Assembly: GCA_040222995.1 (NCBI GenBank) | Contig: JAVKBW010000039.1 | Coordinates: 372,001 to 436,000 of the forward strand | Length of the DNA: 64,000 nucleotides | Direction of reading: 5' to 3' | DNA from: JAVKBW01 sp040222995 | GTDB taxonomy: Bacteria; Pseudomonadota; Alphaproteobacteria; UBA8366; Aestuariispiraceae | Shown here: in pieces, positions 36,623 through 45,279 of the stretch | How the letters are laid out: every line of letters starts with the position of its first letter | Position numbering within the stretch: the first letter of the stretch is position 1 | Translations under genes and position numbers: made by a program | Notes under the pieces: model-generated | What the model was told of the DNA's origin: nothing | Database searches by the model: none | The model's input: only the letters and a program-made list of their open reading frames with translations

Positions 36623-37566
36623 CGATGCCCGCAACGGATACGCCCAGACTTCGAAACGCACAATCGCCGATGCAGCGGCGCTGGCAACGGTTCAGACACC
36701 ACCGTATGGCGATGGCGAGCTCTATCCTGCTCGCCGCAATGATCCTGCTTGCCCTTCTGGCGCCCGGTATCGCCGCTTTGCTGGATATAGACCCCGCCGC
36801 GACCGATCTGTTCAACCGGTTCGCCGAACCGGGAAACGGAAACTTTCTCGGAACCGACGAGGCCGGCCGCGATGTCTTTCTCCGGCTTCTCTATGGCGGT
36901 CAGGTTTCGCTTGGCGTCGGCCTTGCCAGCGCCATCGCCTCTGGCGTGATCGGTGCGCTGATCGGGTTGGTGGCGGGATATTACGGCGGCCATGTCGATT
37001 CCGCCCTGATGCGGATAACCGACGCGGTAATCGCCCTGCCGCTGCTGCCACTGCTGATCGTGCTGGCCGCTGTCGATCTGACGAAACTCGGCTTCAGTGT
37101 GGAAACCGCGACAGACCCGGCGGTCAGCGCGTTTCGCATGATCTTCATTCTAACGGTATTCGGCTGGACCACCGCCGCACGTCTGGTGCGGGCGGAAACA
37201 CTGGCCCTGCGCCAGCGTGACTTCATTCGCGCCGCCGAAGCGCTCGGCGCCAGGCCCCTGCGGCTGCTGTTTTTGCACATCCTGCCGAATATCGGCACAC
37301 CGCTTGTGGTCGCGACCACGCTGTCGATCGGAAATGTCATCCTGTTCGAGTCCGTGCTGAGTTTTCTGGGGCTGGGAATCCAGCCCCCCATGCCAAGCTG
37401 GGGAAACATGCTGACCAACGCGCAGGACGTGATCTGGGATGCGCCGCTGCTGGCGGTCTGGCCCGGAATGTCGATTTTTCTTACTGTTATCGCCTTCAAT
37501 TTCCTGGGCGACGGGCTACAATTTGCACTGAACCCGAAAACCGGCACAACATCTGGCATGAAATAG
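36619..37566 (+). CDS. Peptide-type ABC transporter permease (DppC-like)
   Basis: A 315-residue permease with a cytoplasmic N-tail (about 30 residues), six helices, GTDEAGRDVFLRLLYGG and an EAA loop in RAETLALRQRDFIRAAEALG. No ATPase genes follow. The importer must share ATPases encoded elsewhere, perhaps the dppD-dppF pair in this window, which is inference. Confidence 0.93.
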   Translation: MTMPATDTPRLRNAQSPMQRRWQRFRHHRMAMASSILLAAMILLALLAPGIAALLDIDPAATDLFNRFAEPGNGNFLGTDEAGRDVFLRLLYGGQVSLGVGLASAIASGVIGALIGLVAGYYGGHVDSALMRITDAVIALPLLPLLIVLAAVDLTKLGFSVETATDPAVSAFRMIFILTVFGWTTAARLVRAETLALRQRDFIRAAEALGARPLRLLFLHILPNIGTPLVVATTLSIGNVILFESVLSFLGLGIQPPMPSWGNMLTNAQDVIWDAPLLAVWPGMSIFLTVIAFNFLGDGLQFALNPKTGTTSGMK

Positions 37567-37742
37567 CGAAAAATCGCCGCTATCAATTTCTGTGGGATTT
37601 CATACAAAGAACGGCCTGAAACCCTTGATTTCCTTGAAATCTCTTGGTTTTTCGCTATATATAAGGTGCCGAAAAGGACCGTGAACGTATCGGTGTGGCA
37701 CATTGTGTGCTATGATCCGTTAACGGTAAGGACGGAAGACAG

Positions 37743-38228
37743 ATGTCGGATTTTGGTGGAGTCGGGTTCAATCCCCTCGTTTCCGGACTGAGCAGAAGCA
37801 CGATCGCTCAGGCTCAGGAAGACCTTATTGCCGAAAACAACGACCTCCGTTCGCCGGCTGACGAAGCCGCCCGGGCATTCACGGACCCGGCAGCCGCCGC
37901 TGTCGAACAGGTTCAGACGACGGAGGCCGTTCAGGCGACCACGGATACGGCGAACGCCAACTCCACAAACACCAATGCGCAAACCGGACAGGGCCGTACG
38001 ATCGAGGATCAGGTCGTCCTCAGTTCGCAGGCGCGTGAGTTCCTCGACAGCCTGACCGAACAGTCGGCCGCGAACAACAATGAAACGAATTCAATCACGA
38101 ACAACCCGACCGCCGGCGCCGCTTCCGACGAGTTGACGAATACAAGCCGGGTTGACGGAAACCAGGATGGACAGAGCCAGATCAGCGGCAACCGGGAACG
38201 GGCCCAGTTGATCGACCAGTTCGCTTAA
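37743..38228 (+). CDS. Low-complexity hypothetical protein
   Basis: A 161-residue acidic protein rich in Asn, Thr, Ala, Gln and Ser, with no membrane segment or signal peptide. Only a short hydrophobic-amphipathic stretch (TIEDQVVLSSQAREFLDSL) looks ordered. AAGGACGGAAG precedes the ATG, and a clear terminator follows, so it is likely a genuine single-gene transcript. I recognise no family. The 37567-37742 gap upstream carries AT-rich promoter-like sequence (TATATATA, TATGAT) but nothing certain. Confidence 0.65.
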   Translation: MSDFGGVGFNPLVSGLSRSTIAQAQEDLIAENNDLRSPADEAARAFTDPAAAAVEQVQTTEAVQATTDTANANSTNTNAQTGQGRTIEDQVVLSSQAREFLDSLTEQSAANNNETNSITNNPTAGAASDELTNTSRVDGNQDGQSQISGNRERAQLIDQFA

Positions 38229-38253
38229 GGGTTCTGGAACAGCAAAGCAGCCG

Positions 38254-38279
38254 GGCGCGTCGAAAGACGCGCCTTTTTT
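38254..38279 (+). terminator. Intrinsic terminator
   Basis: GGCGCGTC, GAAA loop, GACGCGCC, then six T: an 8 bp GC-rich stem with a GNRA tetraloop and U-run, 25 bases after the preceding stop. Confidence 0.9.
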
Positions 38280-38329
38280 AATCAATGTCACTAACCTTAC
38301 AGTGTCGACAATCAGAAGGTGACTTTTAA

Positions 38330-38713
38330 ATGCGATGGGCAATTGGTGTTGCGGCGATCAGCGGCGCGTCCGCAGTGGTTTTCGGCGCCGTTTCAGCGCA
38401 TATAGCCGGCGGGCTCGACGTAGCGCAGACAGGCTGGATCGATACCGCCCTGAAATATCAGATATGGAACACGCTGGGCCTTCTCGCTGTGGGCGTTCTC
38501 GGCCAGGTCTGGGCATCCTCGAGACTGCTGATGATATCCGCAATCGCCTTCGCCGCCGGCATTCTGATGTTCAGCGGCAGCCTGTACGGCATGGCGTTGG
38601 CCGATATCGATCTGGGCATTGTGACGCCTGCGGGGGGATTATGCCTGATTGCAGCCTGGCTGTTTCTCGTGCTTGCAAGCATGGTAAGCCCCCGAAAACT
38701 AAATCGGCTGTAG
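38330..38713 (+). CDS. DUF423 family membrane protein
   Basis: A 127-residue protein with four hydrophobic helices and the DUF423 pattern: FGAVSAH near the N-terminus, ALKYQIWNTLGLL and GILMFSGSLYGMAL. Function unknown. It stands alone after the terminator. Confidence 0.88.
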   Translation: MRWAIGVAAISGASAVVFGAVSAHIAGGLDVAQTGWIDTALKYQIWNTLGLLAVGVLGQVWASSRLLMISAIAFAAGILMFSGSLYGMALADIDLGIVTPAGGLCLIAAWLFLVLASMVSPRKLNRL

Positions 38714-38790
38714 ATATTGGATAAAAGCAGGAATCAACGTAGCTAATAGCATTGGTATCAAAGTCATTCTGCCGGCTGTTGGATAATCAA

Positions 38791-39846
38791 TTGACGTCGA
38801 CCCTGAAACTTCTGTGCCGTATCGGATTGCCGACCTGCATCTTTCTGGTCGCAGGCTGTGCGCAGATGCCGGAATCCGGTCAGGAACAGGATACCGACGC
38901 CACAGCGGTATCGGCACTGCGTACCGATCTTTCCCGGGCCTCAGGCGCCGTTATCACCATATCGGAGACGGTCGACGGACAGACCGAAACAGTCTGCCTT
39001 GTTCGCCGTCTCGCTGCGGCTGCCGACGACACTACGCTGGAACAGGCGTTGCGCCGCCACGTCATCGACAAACGCACCGGCCGCATCGCCGATCCCCTGA
39101 CTGCGTCGGAAACCAGTGCGTCGGACCTTTCGCCTGAGGAAGCATCGGCGGCTTATGACTGCGTCGCCGATGAAATTGAAAAGACAATGGCGGCATCCCC
39201 GCATGCGGTCGCCAGACTCTTTCCGACCTGGCGAAGAATTGACGGCCCTCCCTTCCATGAATCCTTTCTCGGCGGCCGGTATTCGGTGGTTTACGCAAAC
39301 GATCAGGTTGAAACAGAGACCGACGCCGGTGCTTTCGTCGACCGGGGCATCGCCGTCGGCGGTATTCTGGCGACACCCAGCTTCGTTGTCGGCGATGCCG
39401 GAATCGTGTCGCCAGGGCCGATGGTGCTGGCCGAAAAGATGCCGCGCGGATTCACCTCCGCCTTCGGCAACTACAGATACACGATCATCGATGCGGCCGG
39501 GCAGGTGAAAGCCGCCACCAACGGCGCGAACAGGGAACTGATCGCGCTCTGCGAACGCTGTACCGATCAGGGTGCGGACCGGTTGTTTGTCGCTCTTCTG
39601 AGCGGCGGCTATGACGATCTGGCCGAGCCGCCGCCTGAAGAAGCCCCGCGCGCCGTCTACGAAGATCCGCCACTGTCGCTTTATTCGCCGCCGTCGAGCG
39701 CCTTCAAGTCGCCGGAACCCGGATCGTTTGCCGACGATCTGGAAGGACAGGTTCTGGATCCTGACGCTTCCATCGACGGTGAGTTTATCGATCCCGACGA
39801 TCTGGATATTGAACTCGACCCGTCTGTCGATCTTTTAGCGCAGTAG
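38791..39846 (+). CDS. Predicted lipoprotein of unknown function
   Basis: The TTG at 38791 (351 residues) is chosen because it opens directly into a lipoprotein signal peptide (TSTLKLLCRIGLPTCIFLVA then GC); the lipobox LVAGC predicts a lipidated Cys followed by AQMPESG. A TTG at 38752 would add 13 residues. The central region is mixed alpha/beta with two Cys in ALCERCTD, and the last 45 residues are acidic (SFADDLEGQVLDP, DPDDLDIELDP). I recognise no domain. The acidic tail shares LEG-V-L-D-P with the TolC-family protein at 61622. Confidence 0.7.
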   Translation: MTSTLKLLCRIGLPTCIFLVAGCAQMPESGQEQDTDATAVSALRTDLSRASGAVITISETVDGQTETVCLVRRLAAAADDTTLEQALRRHVIDKRTGRIADPLTASETSASDLSPEEASAAYDCVADEIEKTMAASPHAVARLFPTWRRIDGPPFHESFLGGRYSVVYANDQVETETDAGAFVDRGIAVGGILATPSFVVGDAGIVSPGPMVLAEKMPRGFTSAFGNYRYTIIDAAGQVKAATNGANRELIALCERCTDQGADRLFVALLSGGYDDLAEPPPEEAPRAVYEDPPLSLYSPPSSAFKSPEPGSFADDLEGQVLDPDASIDGEFIDPDDLDIELDPSVDLLAQ

Positions 39847-39852
39847 CATCGG

Positions 39853-40689
39853 TTAGCGGCCAATACCCAGCAGCGCCCGCGCCGCATCCGCATCGGCGAC
39901 CGGCCGGCCCGCCATGGATGCACTGGCTGTCACCTGTTTCACCAGCGCCGCGTTGTCCGGCGCAATCTGTCCGTCAGCGAGGAATAGATTGTTTTCAAAT
40001 CCGACCCGGACATGTCCGCCGAGGGCGGCTGTCGCGATGCCACAAGCCGCTTCCCGCTTCCCGAAAGCACAGACCGACCAGTGGACGGATTGGTCCTTCG
40101 CGGCTTCCAGAAACGGTAGCAGATCAGACGGATCCGAAACCTGCCCCTTGGTATAACGACCCAGAACATAAAGGACGAAAGGCCGGTCGCCCGGCACAAC
40201 GCCGCGAAACCGTAAATCGGCGAATAGCGCCACGTCATCGGCCGAATAAAGGATGTAGTGCGGATGTATTCGCTCACGCCTCAGCCAGTCCAGAAATGCA
40301 GCAGCCTGTTTTTCGTGCGACTGGTCCGGACAGATTTCCCGAATGGCGAGCGAAACCGATTCCGGTTGAATATCCTGCACCATCGCCATCTGTTGGTCGG
40401 GCGTGTAGATACCGACCGCCTCGGACGTTACCTGGATAACAATGCTGTCGCCGACTTCTTCACGAATTGCCGCCGTGGCGAGCCGATAGGCGTCCGCATC
40501 GAGGGTATGACCTTCATTTGCATCACGAACGTGCAGATGGATCAGCGACGCGCCGGCATCCCGGCATGCAGCCGCCGTTAAAGCGACTTCCCGAGGCGTG
40601 ATCGGCAGGTCCGGATGATCGGATTTTGTCTTTCTTGCGCCGTTCGGTGCAACGGCGACAACGAGCGGTTCGATGAACGGGTCAGGCAC
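39853..40689 (-). CDS. BKACE (DUF849) beta-keto acid cleavage enzyme
   Basis: A 278-residue TIM-barrel zinc enzyme that cleaves a beta-keto acid with acetyl-CoA. Zinc ligands H51 and H53 lie in LIHLHVRDANEG, and VAPNGARKTKSDHPDLP is the typical N-terminus. The start is a GTG immediately after the stop of an aminotransferase remnant. BKACE substrates vary (3-keto-5-aminohexanoate, betaine- or carnitine-derived keto acids). With the broken aminotransferase, it may once have acted after an amine-removing step. Confidence 0.9.
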   Translation of the reverse strand: MPDPFIEPLVVAVAPNGARKTKSDHPDLPITPREVALTAAACRDAGASLIHLHVRDANEGHTLDADAYRLATAAIREEVGDSIVIQVTSEAVGIYTPDQQMAMVQDIQPESVSLAIREICPDQSHEKQAAAFLDWLRRERIHPHYILYSADDVALFADLRFRGVVPGDRPFVLYVLGRYTKGQVSDPSDLLPFLEAAKDQSVHWSVCAFGKREAACGIATAALGGHVRVGFENNLFLADGQIAPDNAALVKQVTASASMAGRPVADADAARALLGIGR

Positions 40690-40833
40690 CTAATCAACTC
40701 CCGCCTCGACGAGGGCAGCCCCTCCCGACGCATCCAGATAACGCTTGCCCGTGTTGTCGACAATGTAGACTCCATCGCCTTTTACGGCGACAGGCGGCAG
40801 TGTTTTCGTATGCCGATGAAGTATGTGAGTCAC
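40690..40833 (-). pseudogene. Truncated remnant of a class III (PLP) aminotransferase gene
   Basis: A 47-codon frame starting at GTG 40833, with GGAG at good spacing upstream. The first 40 residues match the N-terminus of class III omega-aminotransferases: THILHRHTKTLPPVAVKGDG then VYIVDNTGKRYLDASGGAA. The normal continuation (AVSCLGHGHP and the PLP-lysine domain) is gone. The frame instead runs into LVEAGVD and stops at 40690, next to the GTG of the BKACE gene. An in-frame deletion of roughly 400 codons is the simplest reading, leaving the start and perhaps the last few codons. It cannot be an active aminotransferase. Confidence 0.75.
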
Positions 40834-40873
40834 ACAGGTCTCCTTACTTCTAAGCTAGAAAACATTGAATAAA

Positions 40874-41527
40874 TCACGAATTGTTTGTCGATTCCCGGTC
40901 GATCCGGTCACCATTCCTCAACGTCCAGCCGACAATCCGTTTCAGGGCCTTGCCCAGAGAATCGTCGAACGCCTTGATGATGTCTTCCATCTTGCCTGAT
41001 TTCGCAACAATCGAATGCTCGAACGTTCGTGAGGCGACGATCCGCCGTTCCGGCATCTTGATCAGCTTGGCGTTGATTTTGACATGCGCTTTCGGCGGCG
41101 CCTCGGGGGTTGCGGGGTCATATTCCGCCTGAAATTCCCGAAGATCGGTATTGACGATGAAGTTGGCGCGAAGCCCGATCGCCTGACGGCCGACGGAAAT
41201 AATTTTACCGGAATTTTCGAATGACTCGATCATCAGACGTTGAACGAGGTTGGGCAGGGAATCGGTCCAGCCCGCATTGGCGAAATACTCCATCTCAAGC
41301 CTGTTGCGGTTAAGGGCGATCCGTTGAGAACTCAATCCCGCCGCTGTTATCGGCGTATCGATCAGCAATTGCCAGCTCACTTTCGGCAGGTCATCTGCGA
41401 AACTGGATTTGGGCGACAATACGAACAGGCGCGGCGCTTCGCCGGATCCCGGCAATTCGACGGAACACCCGCCAAGCGCTATGGGAAGGAGTATTGCTGC
41501 TGCCAGTACAAGTCTCATGATTTTCAT
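40874..41527 (-). CDS. ABC-transport auxiliary lipoprotein (PqiC/YmbA-like)
   Basis: A 217-residue outer-membrane-type lipoprotein. The signal peptide MKIMRLVLAAAILLPIALGG ends at the lipobox ALGGC. It belongs with the PqiC/DUF330 auxiliary component of MCE systems and probably passes lipid at the outer membrane. Last gene of the Mla-type operon; its start overlaps the mlaD-like stop. Confidence 0.85.
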   Translation of the reverse strand: MKIMRLVLAAAILLPIALGGCSVELPGSGEAPRLFVLSPKSSFADDLPKVSWQLLIDTPITAAGLSSQRIALNRNRLEMEYFANAGWTDSLPNLVQRLMIESFENSGKIISVGRQAIGLRANFIVNTDLREFQAEYDPATPEAPPKAHVKINAKLIKMPERRIVASRTFEHSIVAKSGKMEDIIKAFDDSLGKALKRIVGWTLRNGDRIDRESTNNS

Positions 41528-42657
41528 TCTGCCTGAAACCCTTCATTCTGGTTTCCGAAAAGGAACCGCGCCGGATCGCGTTCCAGCTCTTTCGATATCC
41601 TGGTCAGGGCCTGAACAAGAACCCGTGTTTCGGAAAGCAACTGGGTAAACTCATACAGACCGGAATTGGTGAATTCGTTGACGGAATCCTCGTTGTCATC
41701 GATCAGTACCGCGGCTTCCTTGGCTGCAAGACCGATGTTCTGCGCGGCCACCCGAAGATCGGCAGCAACCTTGCCGAGTTCCTCCATCGTGGTTCTTGCG
41801 TCTTTCGTCAGCGGAACGACATGGGGCCGCAGTTCGTTAACCAACCCGCCGACCGAGTCCATCGTTTCGGTTGTTTTGGTGATCATCGGGTCGGCCTTTA
41901 CCATGATCTGTGTCGATTCCTGAACCAGCCCATCGACATTGATCAGCGTCTGTTCCGCCAGAGCGGCAATTGTTTCGCTTCGACCGGCAAACGCACCGAT
42001 CAGAGTCTCCGCCTCTTTCGCCGTTGCTTTGAGCTGCGCCAGCGCATCGCCGCCTTCCCGCACAAGTCGCTGAATGTCCTCACCGCTCTGGGCAAGGGTA
42101 CCGGTAAAGGTATTCAGATTGTTCAACGTACCGGAGAGGTTTTCCCGGTTTCCCTGATTCAGGAGATCGTTGGCCCGGTCGACCAGCGCGATGAACCGCG
42201 ACAGCAGTTCCGGCGCTTTTTCGAATACCTCCTCAAGCTGGGATGCCGTTGAAGGAATGACCGGGATGCTCTGTCCCGGCTTCGCCGTCAGCGGCGGGGC
42301 ATCGTGCGTACCACCGGTTATCTGTACGTAGGCGACGCCCGTAAGGCCCTGAAATTCGAGACTGGCCTCGGCATCCTCCTTGATCGGAGTTGAAGTCGGC
42401 ACCTCAATCGTCACCCGCACCTGCTCAACGTTGCCCGGATTGATTTCCATGTTCTCGACGGTGCCGACCGGCACGCCCCGGTACCGAACCGGGTTGCCGG
42501 GCCGTAGACCGGTAACCGAGCCATCAAACAGAATATAATAGGATGACGTTTCCGAATCGATTTCGATATCGGCCAGCCAGACAACGGCCGCAATTATACC
42601 GACCGCAAAGGCCAGAACGAATGCGCCGATTATCGTATAACTCGCCCGTGTTTCCAA
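41524..42657 (-). CDS. mlaD: MCE/MlaD-domain protein
   Basis: A 377-residue protein with one N-terminal membrane helix (YTIIGAFVLAFAVGIIAAVV) and one MCE domain (SVTGLRPGNPVRYRGVPVGT). A long alpha-helical C-terminal region follows, which in MCE proteins forms a periplasmic tunnel. It binds phospholipid and joins the MlaFE importer. Larger than E. coli MlaD (about 183 residues), closer to the long-tailed alphaproteobacterial form. Confidence 0.92.
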   Translation of the reverse strand: METRASYTIIGAFVLAFAVGIIAAVVWLADIEIDSETSSYYILFDGSVTGLRPGNPVRYRGVPVGTVENMEINPGNVEQVRVTIEVPTSTPIKEDAEASLEFQGLTGVAYVQITGGTHDAPPLTAKPGQSIPVIPSTASQLEEVFEKAPELLSRFIALVDRANDLLNQGNRENLSGTLNNLNTFTGTLAQSGEDIQRLVREGGDALAQLKATAKEAETLIGAFAGRSETIAALAEQTLINVDGLVQESTQIMVKADPMITKTTETMDSVGGLVNELRPHVVPLTKDARTTMEELGKVAADLRVAAQNIGLAAKEAAVLIDDNEDSVNEFTNSGLYEFTQLLSETRVLVQALTRISKELERDPARFLFGNQNEGFQAE

Positions 42658-42669
42658 TGGTCGTCCCCC

Positions 42670-43491
42670 TTAACCCAACGCCGGTGCGACAGCGCCCGCG
42701 CCCCGTGATTTCGCATCCAAAGCCGCCCGTGCCCGCGGACCGTGAAAGTATTCGTGCAGCCAGGGATGATCGTCACGCATATGTTCCGCCATCGTAGCCA
42801 CCCTGACCTTCTTGTCCACCAAGGCGGCAATGCGGTCGCAAATGGCCGCCAGACTGTCCAGATCGTGCGTTACCATGAAAACGGTCAGCCCAAGGCTTTT
42901 CTGAAGCGACAGGATCAACTGGTCGAAGGCCGCCGCCCCGATCGGGTCGAGCCCCGCTGTCGGCTCGTCAAGAAAGACGATCTCGGGGTCCAGCGACAGC
43001 GCTCTGGCCAGACCGGCCCGCTTCCGCATTCCACCGGAAAGCTCCGACGGAAACTTGCCGGCGGCTTCCGGCGGCAGGCCGACCATGGCGATCTTCAGCG
43101 CCGCCAGATCGTCCATCATCGTCGACGACAGGGAAAGATGTTCGCGCATCGGCACCTGGATGTTTTCGGCAACGGTCAGCGAGGAAAACAGGGCGCCATC
43201 CTGAAACAGCACACCCGTTCGGGTTCTCAGGATATCCTTGGCCGCCTGTCCGAGGGACAGGACATCCTCGCCCAGAAGCTCGATTGACCCGGCTGCCGGC
43301 CGCTGCAGACCCACAATCGTACGTAAAAGAACGGATTTTCCCGTTCCGGAACCGCCGACAACGCCCATCACTTCGCCTTTCGTGACATCCAGCGCCAGGT
43401 CGTTGTGAATGACCTGCGCGCCGAATTGCGTTCGCAGGCCCCGAATTCGAATGACCGTTTCGTCCGGCCGATTTCCGCTTGTTCCGGTCAT
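42670..43491 (-). CDS. mlaF: Mla-type lipid transport ATP-binding protein
   Basis: A 273-residue ABC ATPase. Walker A is GGSGTGKSV, the signature is LSGGMRKRAGLARAL, Walker B is EIVFLDEPTAGLD, and the H-loop is MVTHDLDSL. It energises the MlaE-type permease encoded by the preceding gene. The C-terminal tail (HPWLHEYFHGPRARAA) resembles the MlaF extension that contacts the MlaB STAS protein. Confidence 0.93.
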   Translation of the reverse strand: MTGTSGNRPDETVIRIRGLRTQFGAQVIHNDLALDVTKGEVMGVVGGSGTGKSVLLRTIVGLQRPAAGSIELLGEDVLSLGQAAKDILRTRTGVLFQDGALFSSLTVAENIQVPMREHLSLSSTMMDDLAALKIAMVGLPPEAAGKFPSELSGGMRKRAGLARALSLDPEIVFLDEPTAGLDPIGAAAFDQLILSLQKSLGLTVFMVTHDLDSLAAICDRIAALVDKKVRVATMAEHMRDDHPWLHEYFHGPRARAALDAKSRGAGAVAPALG

Positions 43492-43493
43492 GC

Positions 43494-44666
43494 CTAGATA
43501 CCGAGATAGGAAAACATGACGGAGAAAATCGACGTCGCCATGATCACCAGAAAAATCGACTCAACCACCGACATGGTAGTCTGCTTGCCGACGCTTTCGG
43601 CGCTTCTTTGTACTTTCAAGCCTTCGTAACAGCCGACAATCGCGATGATGCAGGCATGTACGGGGGCCTTGACCATGCCGACCAAGAAATCATCCAGTGA
43701 CACGGCGTGCTTTAACTGTTGTACGAACTGCTGCGGTTCGATTTCCAGGGCGACATAGGCCAGCACACCACCCCCCAGCACCCCCATGATGTTGGCGAAG
43801 AAGGAAAGCAGGGGCAGGGTAATCAACAAGGCCATCAATCGCGGCAGCACGAGAATTTCAATCGGATCGAGACCCAGGGTCCGCATGGCGTCCAGTTCTT
43901 CATTGACCTTCATCGTGCCGATTTCAGCCGTAAACGCCGATCCCGAGCGACCGGCAATCATGATCGCTGTTATCAGCACTGCCACTTCGCGCAACATGGA
44001 TTGCCCGATCAGATCGACGGTAAAAATCTCCGCGCCGTATTTCCGCAGCAGGTTTGCCCCAAGATAGGCAAGCACGATACCGATCAGAAAAATCAGCAGA
44101 CCGACAATGGGAAGCGCCCGCAAGCCCGTCAGCTCCATCTGGGAAACAATGGCATGCGGCCGCAGACGGGACGGATGAAGCATTGTCCGCAACAGGGTGA
44201 CAACGACAACGCCGAGGAAATTGGTAAGATCGAGCCCCTTGCGTCCGACGGCAACCGTACCGCGCCCCAGCATATCCAGCATCGTCAGCAAGGTGGTCGG
44301 TTTCGAATGCAGTTCCCCCGGCGCGTCGGATTCGACCTTTTTCACCAGTTCCAGCAGCGGTGTGTGGCGATCATCCAGGCCACGCCAGTCGATTGTGTCG
44401 CCGCTGTTTTCCATCCGCCTCGCCTGACGGAAAATAAGCCATGCGCCGGCAGTATCGAGACGGGAAACCGCCGACAGGTCGAAAACGGCATGGTCGCCCG
44501 CCTTACCCGCGATTTTTCGCAGATCCGCATCAAGCGCATCGGCGCAACGCACTATCCAGTGCCCGCCCAGTCTGACGACAGACCGGCCGCCGTCTTCATC
44601 AACAGCAACCCAGCCGCCAGACACTGCATGTTCTCGCGCCGCATCCAGCGTCGCTTCCGCCATCAA
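43494..44666 (-). CDS. mlaE: MlaE-type permease fused to an N-terminal STAS domain
   Basis: A 390-residue protein. Residues about 25-115 form a STAS/MlaB-like domain (VFDLSAVSRLDTAGAWLIFR). The rest is the MlaE permease with RAIVSQM-like start (HAIVSQMELTGLRALPIV) and the conserved GRSGSAFTAEIGTMKVNEEL and EVAVLITAIMIAG blocks. In E. coli MlaB and MlaE are separate; the fusion is common in alphaproteobacteria. First gene of the operon mlaE-mlaF-mlaD-lipoprotein. Confidence 0.92.
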   Translation of the reverse strand: MMAEATLDAAREHAVSGGWVAVDEDGGRSVVRLGGHWIVRCADALDADLRKIAGKAGDHAVFDLSAVSRLDTAGAWLIFRQARRMENSGDTIDWRGLDDRHTPLLELVKKVESDAPGELHSKPTTLLTMLDMLGRGTVAVGRKGLDLTNFLGVVVVTLLRTMLHPSRLRPHAIVSQMELTGLRALPIVGLLIFLIGIVLAYLGANLLRKYGAEIFTVDLIGQSMLREVAVLITAIMIAGRSGSAFTAEIGTMKVNEELDAMRTLGLDPIEILVLPRLMALLITLPLLSFFANIMGVLGGGVLAYVALEIEPQQFVQQLKHAVSLDDFLVGMVKAPVHACIIAIVGCYEGLKVQRSAESVGKQTTMSVVESIFLVIMATSIFSVMFSYLGI

Positions 44667-44748
44667 CCAATCTCCCCTGGTCCGGCATATTGTATAAACA
44701 CTAAGGATTTGTATACGTTAGCGCATCCGGAAAAAGGAATGAATTACA

Positions 44749-45267
44749 ATGGACCTTACCAAACACCTTCGAACGATTCCGGATTTTCCAAAACCCGGCA
44801 TCCTGTTTTACGACATTTCGACGCTGCTGGCCCATCCGCCGGCCTGGAAGGAATGCGTATCGCAACTGGCTGCTGTTGTTGAACCTTTCAACCCCGATGT
44901 TTTGGTAGGGATCGAGTCGCGGGGTTTCCTGACCGCCGCGCCGTTAGCCCTGGAACTGGAGCTGGGGTTTGTCATGGTCCGCAAGACAGGCAAGCTGCCG
45001 GGCAGGGTCGTCAGTCATTCCTATTCGCTTGAATACGGCGAAGATACGCTGGAAGTACAGGAATCGATCATCGAACCCGGTCAGCGCGTGGTCGTGCTCG
45101 ACGATCTGCTGGCCACCGGCGGCACCATGCAGGCAACCGTCGAATTATGCCGGAAGGTCGGCGGCGATGTCTGCGCCGGGGCCTGTATTATTGAATTGCC
45201 CGACCTTGACGGGCGGTCGCAGGTCGATGTGCCGGTTCGCAGTCTGTTGTCATTCAGCGGCGGCTGA
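44749..45267 (+). CDS. apt: Adenine phosphoribosyltransferase
   Basis: A 172-residue purine salvage enzyme. PRPP motif VVVLDDLLATGGTMQATVEL, adenine-side VLVGIESRGFLTAAPLA and the dimer-loop RKTGKLPG are present. It stands alone between divergent mlaE and convergent HlyD-type genes. Confidence 0.96.
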   Translation: MDLTKHLRTIPDFPKPGILFYDISTLLAHPPAWKECVSQLAAVVEPFNPDVLVGIESRGFLTAAPLALELELGFVMVRKTGKLPGRVVSHSYSLEYGEDTLEVQESIIEPGQRVVVLDDLLATGGTMQATVELCRKVGGDVCAGACIIELPDLDGRSQVDVPVRSLLSFSGG

Positions 45268-45279
45268 AACGAAACCCGC

